Positions 59,411 through 64,000 of a DNA stretch of 64,000 bases are shown piece after piece; position 1 is the first letter of the stretch, and every line of letters begins with the position of its first letter. Under the pieces are notes generated by a model, which was not told where the DNA came from, made no database searches, and was given only the letters and a program-made list of their open reading frames with translations. The translations under genes and the position numbers were made by a program. Location of the stretch: the NCBI RefSeq assembly GCF_002868715.1, contig NZ_PKLZ01000002.1:310001-374000 (forward strand), given 5' to 3'. The stretch is from Kineobactrum sediminis. GTDB taxonomy: Bacteria > Pseudomonadota > Gammaproteobacteria > Pseudomonadales > Halieaceae.

Positions 59411-61783
59411 TTATTTCCTGTCCAGGAGGGTGACGCTGCCAGTGTCGCCATCCAGGCGGATGTGGTCTCCGGTCTGGAAATAGCGTGTAGCCTGCCGCGT
59501 GTTTACCACACAGGGCAAGCCATATTCCCGCGCAATGACGGCGCCGTGGGAGACCGAGCTGCCGAGGTCCGTGATCAGTCCCCCGATCAGACTGAAATAA
59601 GGGGTCCAGCCAATATCCGTTATCGGCGTGATGAGGATTTCGCCGGGTTGCAGTTGCGACGCTTCTGCGAGGGTATGGGCCACCCTGGCGATGCCTTCGA
59701 TACTGCCTCGCGAAGCGGGCCGTCCCTGCAGGGCGCCGTCCACCGGCGTAATGGCCTGGGGCTGTAGTGGTTGTGGCATGCCCACTGATATCTCCGGGAA
59801 TTCGAGCTGTTGTTGATAGATCAGCGCCTCCCGACGGGCGTGTGCCCGGTTGACCGCAGACTCTTGGGGTTGTGCAATGAAGCCCGGCAGTTCGCCGGTG
59901 CTGAAAAAATTGACCAGGTCCGCGTCCGGGAGCAGGCCCTCAGCGGCCATCAGTCGGCCCAGGTGACGGAAGCCCTGCTTGAACCGGTGGGCCAGATCGA
60001 CCAGTTGTGATTTTGTTTGCTCCCGGCGGCGGATGGCGTTGTGGGCTTTGGGTAATAGCCAGCGCAGGTCTTTACCCAGCTCAGACCAGTTGATCTCACC
60101 GGTCTGTAGTGCCCGATGACCACCGGTAACCTGGCGTCCATGGACCGCGGCCTGCATACTCTGGACCAAAGGTGCGGGATCATCTTTCCACGATGGGTCA
60201 CGCAGGCACAGCTCGCGGTAGCCGCGATGCCCATGGGTATCCAGGAAGGCCGCCAGTTCCTGTTGCAGGGCGGGTATGCTGTGCAGCCAGCTCAGTGCGT
60301 CGGGCACCGATGCCTGCACAAAATCGCCTGTTGCCCGGGGATGATCGGCGATATGGTCCAGCAAGTGATCCAGCTGCTCCAGCATCAGGGCACTTTCCAC
60401 GCCGGTTGCCCCCGCCAGCAGGCGTACGGCCTCAGCCTGCTCCTGAATAGTGCTGTCGTTGGCGTTGCCCGACACCCTGTTTTCAATGATCGAACAAAGG
60501 AAGCCGGACAGTGCCGACGACTGGATGTGTACCGCCATGCAATGGTCGAAAAACCAGGATTTTGCCGCCAGTTCTTTCCACATGGTGGTGCTGTCCGACT
60601 TCTTTTCAATGGCAAAGCGGTCCAGGTCCGCGCTGAACCGCTCGACGACAGCTGGGGCGCTGAGGCAATAGTGCAATAGTCGTCCCGTGTTTATAACCCG
60701 ACGCCACAGGGGCAGGGGAGGCATCGCCTTGAGCTCCGGGATAATGCGACCACAGAGCGTTTGCCCGGTTTGTTCCACGCTTGAGCCCAGCACCCCGGCG
60801 GACATCACCACATTGCCCGACAGGTTGAGAAACAGATGACCATAGGCAGATGCGGTAACCTGCCAGTTACGGTCTATACGGGGCCTTGCACCCACGGCAA
60901 CCTGCATATGCTGTAAACCATAGTCGATGCCCCAGCCGGTGAAGGAGGAGGTGAGTGGGCATACCGCCCCGGGCATCATTTCGCTGACGTTACTGATGGT
61001 TAAGACATCGTCCGGGCGCGGCAACGTTGAATCAAACTCATTGAGGTCGGCGGGCAGGGTGGTAATGGGGCGGGCCTGAAGCCAGAACAGGCTGCCGTTG
61101 TGGTCGATGGCCCACTCCAGGTCCAGCGGTTGGCCCTCATGCGTCGCCGCTGCCCTGGCCTGTTCGGCGATGGCCGTTATTTCGGTATCTGACAGTAGCG
61201 GTGTTGTGCCGGTAAGGTGGCGCTGCACGACTGCGCCATCGCCCTGCACCCCATAATGGTCCGGAGTGGCTTCACCGCTGACCAAGGCTTCGCCAAGTCC
61301 GGCTACTACATCGATCACCAGCAGGTCGCGCCGTGCGCTCACCGGGTCTGCGGTAAATACCACCCCGGCTACCCGTGCGTCGACCATGGTCTGGACGACC
61401 ACATTCATGGTGGCGGTTGTTTCCTCAGCCTGGCTTTGTTGATAGTGCCGGGCATGGTCCGAGTCGGCCGAGGCCACGCATTGCCTGATGGCCTGCTGTA
61501 ATTCACTGAAATTACGGATATTCAGGACGGTGTCGTATTGTCCGGCAAAGGACGCGACGGCGCCGTCTTCGCCCAGTGCCGATGAACGTACGGCCACGCT
61601 ACCCCCAGCCAGGGCCTGATAGTGCTGTTCAAGATCGTCTGGAAATCCGTCGTCCCGCGCGTTGCGGATGACAAAGGCAGGAGGTACCGCGAGGCCCATC
61701 AATTGCAATCGCGAGAGACCATAGGCTTTACCGCCTGCACTGGCGTCACTGATTTCGGCAAGACTTAGAATATGGTTTTGCAT
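59411..61783 (-). CDS. PEP synthase/pyruvate phosphate dikinase-like enzyme with PEP-utilising domain
   Basis: A 790-residue cytoplasmic phosphotransferase. An N-terminal ATP-grasp-like domain (about 1-300) is marked by GGKAYGLSRLQLMGLAVPPAFVI, VAVRSSALGEDGAVASFAGQYDTVLNI and VFTADPVSARRDLLVIDVVAGLGEALVSG. A less conserved middle domain (about 300-680) is followed by the mobile PEP-utilising domain with SHGAVIAREYGLPCVV (histidine near 746). The layout is shared by PEP synthases and by rifampicin phosphotransferases; the middle region does not clearly match either, so the acceptor is unknown. It follows the flavin monooxygenase gene by 24 bases, suggesting cotranscription. Ribosome binding site: GGAAGTG. 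Confidence 0.85.
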   Translation of the reverse strand: MQNHILSLAEISDASAGGKAYGLSRLQLMGLAVPPAFVIRNARDDGFPDDLEQHYQALAGGSVAVRSSALGEDGAVASFAGQYDTVLNIRNFSELQQAIRQCVASADSDHARHYQQSQAEETTATMNVVVQTMVDARVAGVVFTADPVSARRDLLVIDVVAGLGEALVSGEATPDHYGVQGDGAVVQRHLTGTTPLLSDTEITAIAEQARAAATHEGQPLDLEWAIDHNGSLFWLQARPITTLPADLNEFDSTLPRPDDVLTISNVSEMMPGAVCPLTSSFTGWGIDYGLQHMQVAVGARPRIDRNWQVTASAYGHLFLNLSGNVVMSAGVLGSSVEQTGQTLCGRIIPELKAMPPLPLWRRVINTGRLLHYCLSAPAVVERFSADLDRFAIEKKSDSTTMWKELAAKSWFFDHCMAVHIQSSALSGFLCSIIENRVSGNANDSTIQEQAEAVRLLAGATGVESALMLEQLDHLLDHIADHPRATGDFVQASVPDALSWLHSIPALQQELAAFLDTHGHRGYRELCLRDPSWKDDPAPLVQSMQAAVHGRQVTGGHRALQTGEINWSELGKDLRWLLPKAHNAIRRREQTKSQLVDLAHRFKQGFRHLGRLMAAEGLLPDADLVNFFSTGELPGFIAQPQESAVNRAHARREALIYQQQLEFPEISVGMPQPLQPQAITPVDGALQGRPASRGSIEGIARVAHTLAEASQLQPGEILITPITDIGWTPYFSLIGGLITDLGSSVSHGAVIAREYGLPCVVNTRQATRYFQTGDHIRLDGDTGSVTLLDRK

Positions 61784-61807
61784 CAGGTAGTCACTTCCGG
61801 GGCTGTG

Positions 61808-63265
61808 TCATGTGAGGTGGTATTCATGCAATCCGCTGGCATCCTGTAACGAGCGATATTCGCTGAAGTTACCGGGAAACAAAAACGGTGCATGGCCCGA
61901 GGCATTGCGGTAATAGCTGTGACAGTCGCTGGCGCCCCAGGAAAAGCGCTCAAAACGGGTGCTCATCCAGTCGTTGTACTGCTGGCAGGACTCCCGTTTA
62001 ACTACCATCTCTCGTTTGCCGGCAGCGCGCATTTCCCCCAGCAGGCGCACGATGGTGCCGACGCTCTTTTCTGCGGTTATGAAGTAGGACACATTCAATA
62101 CCAGGCCGTTGGGTCCTACCGCAAAGAAGTAATTGGGGAAGTCCGGTACCGCGATACCCTTGTGGGCCCTGGGGTTGTCCCCCATCGCATCGGCGAGTGT
62201 TGTGCCGCGCGCACCGGTGACCTCGATGCGATCAAAATCGAGTATGCGGTAACCGGTACAATAAATGATGACATCTGCGTTAATGCACGTGCCGTCCTCG
62301 GTGACCAGGCCGGTTGCAGTGACCTCCCGCAGGCCAGATGCCACCAGTTCGACGTTGTCTTTCATGAGTGCGGGGTAGAAATCGTCGGAGACCAGGCCCC
62401 GCTTGCAACCATAGCGGCTGTCGGGTGTTAGTGCCGTGCGCATTGCAGGGTCGCTGATGGTTCTGGCGATAAAATCGTGAACCCTGTTTTCGAACTGGGC
62501 CATGCGCTTGTGGCCGAGGGTGACGGCATATTCGACCTGCCCCATGAGCAGGCGTTGCCATTTTCGCGCCATGCTTATCAGCACAGGGAAGCGTCGCGCC
62601 CGGCGGCGTTGTGCCGGCGTATAGACCTTTTTTCCCCGGGGCATAATCCAGTTGGCGGAGCGTTGCAGTACGGTCAGGTGGCCGGCCATTTTTGCCACCT
62701 CCGGAACGATTTGTACCGCGCTGGCGGCCGAGCCGACAATCACCACACGCTTTCCGGTAAGGTCGACATCGTGGTTCCAGCGCGTACCATGCCAGCTGTC
62801 ACCGCTGAACAAGTCCATGCCGGGAACATCAGGGAACAGCGGTGTGTGCTGGTTGCCCATTGCGTTGATAACCACATCAAAGGGCAGTACTTCGCCACTA
62901 TCGGAGTGAAGCATCCATCCGCCTGTGTGCTGATAGTGTGCACGCCTGATTCTGGTATTCAGCCTCAGGTAGGGATCCAGCCCAAAGTCCGTAGCACAGC
63001 GGGCCAGGTAGGCCTGGATTTCGGGCTGATCGACAAAGTTGGCGCTCCAGTCCGGGTTCGGCGCATAGGAAAAACTGTACGAGTGGGCCCACACGTCACA
63101 GGCGAGGCCCGGATAGCTGTGCAGGCGCCAGGTGCCCCCGGGGGCGTCGAGGGCGTCAAAGATAGTGATATCGGTGAAGCCCTTGCGCAGTAATTCCCGT
63201 CCGGCTGCCAATCCCGCCGGGCCCGCCCCTATCACGGCGACGCGCAGTGCAGAGTGATCAGTCAT
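61808..63265 (-). CDS. Flavin-containing (Baeyer-Villiger-like) monooxygenase
   Basis: A 485-residue FAD/NADPH monooxygenase. The FAD-binding motif is VIGAGPAGLAAGREL (about 10-24) and the NADPH-binding motif is VIVGSAASAVQIVPEVA. The FMO/BVMO fingerprint FxGxxxHxxxW is seen as FSGDSWHGTRW. Such enzymes oxygenate sulphur, nitrogen or ketone carbons. The start at 63265 has AAGGA upstream; the frame extends farther only because it reads through a hairpin element upstream. With the PEP-utilising gene 24 bases downstream it probably forms an operon of unknown substrate. AT-richness is similar to that of its neighbours. Confidence 0.92.
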   Translation of the reverse strand: MTDHSALRVAVIGAGPAGLAAGRELLRKGFTDITIFDALDAPGGTWRLHSYPGLACDVWAHSYSFSYAPNPDWSANFVDQPEIQAYLARCATDFGLDPYLRLNTRIRRAHYQHTGGWMLHSDSGEVLPFDVVINAMGNQHTPLFPDVPGMDLFSGDSWHGTRWNHDVDLTGKRVVIVGSAASAVQIVPEVAKMAGHLTVLQRSANWIMPRGKKVYTPAQRRRARRFPVLISMARKWQRLLMGQVEYAVTLGHKRMAQFENRVHDFIARTISDPAMRTALTPDSRYGCKRGLVSDDFYPALMKDNVELVASGLREVTATGLVTEDGTCINADVIIYCTGYRILDFDRIEVTGARGTTLADAMGDNPRAHKGIAVPDFPNYFFAVGPNGLVLNVSYFITAEKSVGTIVRLLGEMRAAGKREMVVKRESCQQYNDWMSTRFERFSWGASDCHSYYRNASGHAPFLFPGNFSEYRSLQDASGLHEYHLT

Positions 63266-63376
63266 GGCTGTATCCTTATTATTGCGCTCAAGTGTCCCAC
63301 TTATCGCCGGAAGCGTCCAAGCTGCCCCGGGATTAAATACACTCAGGCTATGAATTTGAACCTTTGGAGAGAGGGA

Positions 63377-63439
63377 TGGGGTCAGGTCTCGCTTTGTAGC
63401 ATCCACGCGGTGGATGCTACAAAGCGAGACCTGACCCCA
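63377..63439. repeat. 63-base perfect hairpin, REP/RAYT-like or terminator element
   Basis: Two 30-base arms, the left beginning TGGGGTCAGGTCTCGC and the right ending GCGAGACCTGACCCCA, are perfect reverse complements around a three-base loop (GCG, 63407-63409). The TGGGGTCAG ends are a recurring feature of repeats associated with single-strand (Y1/RAYT) transposases. No transposase is adjacent. It lies upstream of the flavin monooxygenase and about 57 bases before the hydrolase gene. Confidence 0.8.
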
Positions 63440-63496
63440 CCCCCTTCAATCGTCTACAATAGCCCGTTGAATTTTTATTCGCGTGACCGTGTGTCT

Positions 63497-64000
63497 ATGT
63501 CGATACGATTGTGCTCGGTAGTCCTGTTTGGCGTTTTGTTCAGCAGGATTGCTTTGGCGGCTGGAAGTATGACAATGCCCGTAGCGTTCAGTGATGTTGA
63601 GGCTCTCCCTGCAGCTGCGGCCGCAGCGGAATACCGTTATGGTGCTGCGCCGAGTCAGTTCGCTCGCCTCTGGTTGCCTGGCGTATCTGCCGAGCCAGGG
63701 AACGGCTCCCCGGTAATTGTACTTATTCACGGTGGCTGCTGGCTCCAGCGTTATGATCTTGTTCACGTCTCATCGTTGGCAGCAGCACTGGCGGCGCGGG
63801 GTTTTGCCGTTTGGGTACCGGAATATCGTCGTGTTGGTGAGGATGGTGGTGGCTGGCCGGGCACGGCGGACGACGTATATGCCGCCATTATGTCGCTGCA
63901 GGTGGTGCCGGGGCTTGATTTGCAGCAAGTGCTGCTTGCCGGCCACTCCGCAGGCGGGCAACTGGCGCTGTGGGCGGCCTCGCAGGCGCCAGCGTTTGCG
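63497..64000 (+). CDS. Alpha/beta hydrolase, exported, 3' end beyond the window
   Basis: An open frame of 168 codons runs off the right edge. A signal peptide is seen (about residues 1-21, VVLFGVLFSRIALAAG). The fold begins PVIVLIHGGCWLQRYDLVH, with HGGCW as the oxyanion hole, continues through GFAVWVPEYRRVG, and reaches the nucleophile elbow GHSAGG (serine at about 154). The arrangement matches small carboxylesterases or acyl-hydrolases of the HSL/alpha-beta family. The acid and histidine are expected beyond the edge. A closely spaced 63-base hairpin lies upstream. Confidence 0.85.
   Translation, partial: MSIRLCSVVLFGVLFSRIALAAGSMTMPVAFSDVEALPAAAAAAEYRYGAAPSQFARLWLPGVSAEPGNGSPVIVLIHGGCWLQRYDLVHVSSLAAALAARGFAVWVPEYRRVGEDGGGWPGTADDVYAAIMSLQVVPGLDLQQVLLAGHSAGGQLALWAASQAPAFA

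Noticed and set aside
63266-63406. N-terminal extension of the flavin monooxygenase
   Set aside because: The extra codons read through one arm of the 63-base hairpin (MDATKRD) and lack homology; a good ribosome binding site supports the start at 63265.

Overview
The window looks like a chromosomal segment of a GC-rich (roughly 60 percent) marine-type gammaproteobacterium. The mix of genes recalls the Halieaceae/Spongiibacteraceae (Cellvibrionales) group: a YaeQ protein, an EpmB lysine aminomutase, a wax-ester synthase/DGAT, a BetT-like BCCT transporter, several GGDEF/EAL proteins, an ECHDC3-type crotonase, and a P450 and a flavin monooxygenase. That placement is an inference from gene content, with no marker gene behind it. 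I found no rRNA, tRNA, CRISPR array or transposase gene.

Layout. 0-5 kb: two c-di-GMP signalling proteins (PAS-PAS-GGDEF, and a sensor with a periplasmic binding domain, PAS, degenerate GGDEF and EAL) with a SnoaL-like protein between them. 4.9-9.5 kb: epmB, then the divergent puuB/puuA pair for gamma-glutamylated putrescine catabolism, followed by a membrane protein. 9.5-12.2 kb: two small conserved proteins, a shikimate-kinase-like protein, an HNH nuclease and an FAH-family hydrolase. 12.3-16.5 kb: transport and stress genes (TSUP, UspA, SulP, voltage-gated cation channel). 16.7-20.5 kb: wax-ester synthase with an unusual lysine-rich tail, an ECHDC3-like protein and a DUF4382 lipoprotein. 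20.7-26.7 kb: a complete Yej/Opp-type peptide ABC transporter operon. 26.8-34.2 kb: mixed single genes (GNAT, YaeQ, DUF1295, TPR-GGDEF, methyltransferase, SDR, TIGR02647, sugar dehydrogenase). 34.3-40.0 kb: a secreted multidomain metalloprotease, a TrkA-N channel-like protein and a lytic transglycosylase.

40.0-46.3 kb is the most interesting part. It is a compact, co-directional defence cassette in which a Phd-type antitoxin and a PIN toxin sit directly at the head of a four-gene Wadjet (JetABCD) anti-plasmid SMC operon, behind one candidate promoter with a palindromic operator. The jetB reading frame is broken by an apparent single-base shift.

46.4-64 kb: a BCCT choline/betaine transporter, an MBOAT/AlgJ-like acetylation pair, a CurA-like reductase, a Calx-beta/GDPD lipoprotein, TcyP, a CrtC-like hypothetical protein, a cupin-P450 operon, a viroplasmin-RNase H protein, a PEP-utilising enzyme with a flavin monooxygenase, a 63-base perfect hairpin, and an alpha/beta hydrolase running off the right edge.

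Genes are tightly packed. Three convergent pairs share four-base overlapping stop codons, and only one intergenic gap exceeds 300 bases (51256-51645). Where the first possible start was implausible I moved it to the codon best supported by a ribosome binding site or signal peptide, and the entry says so.
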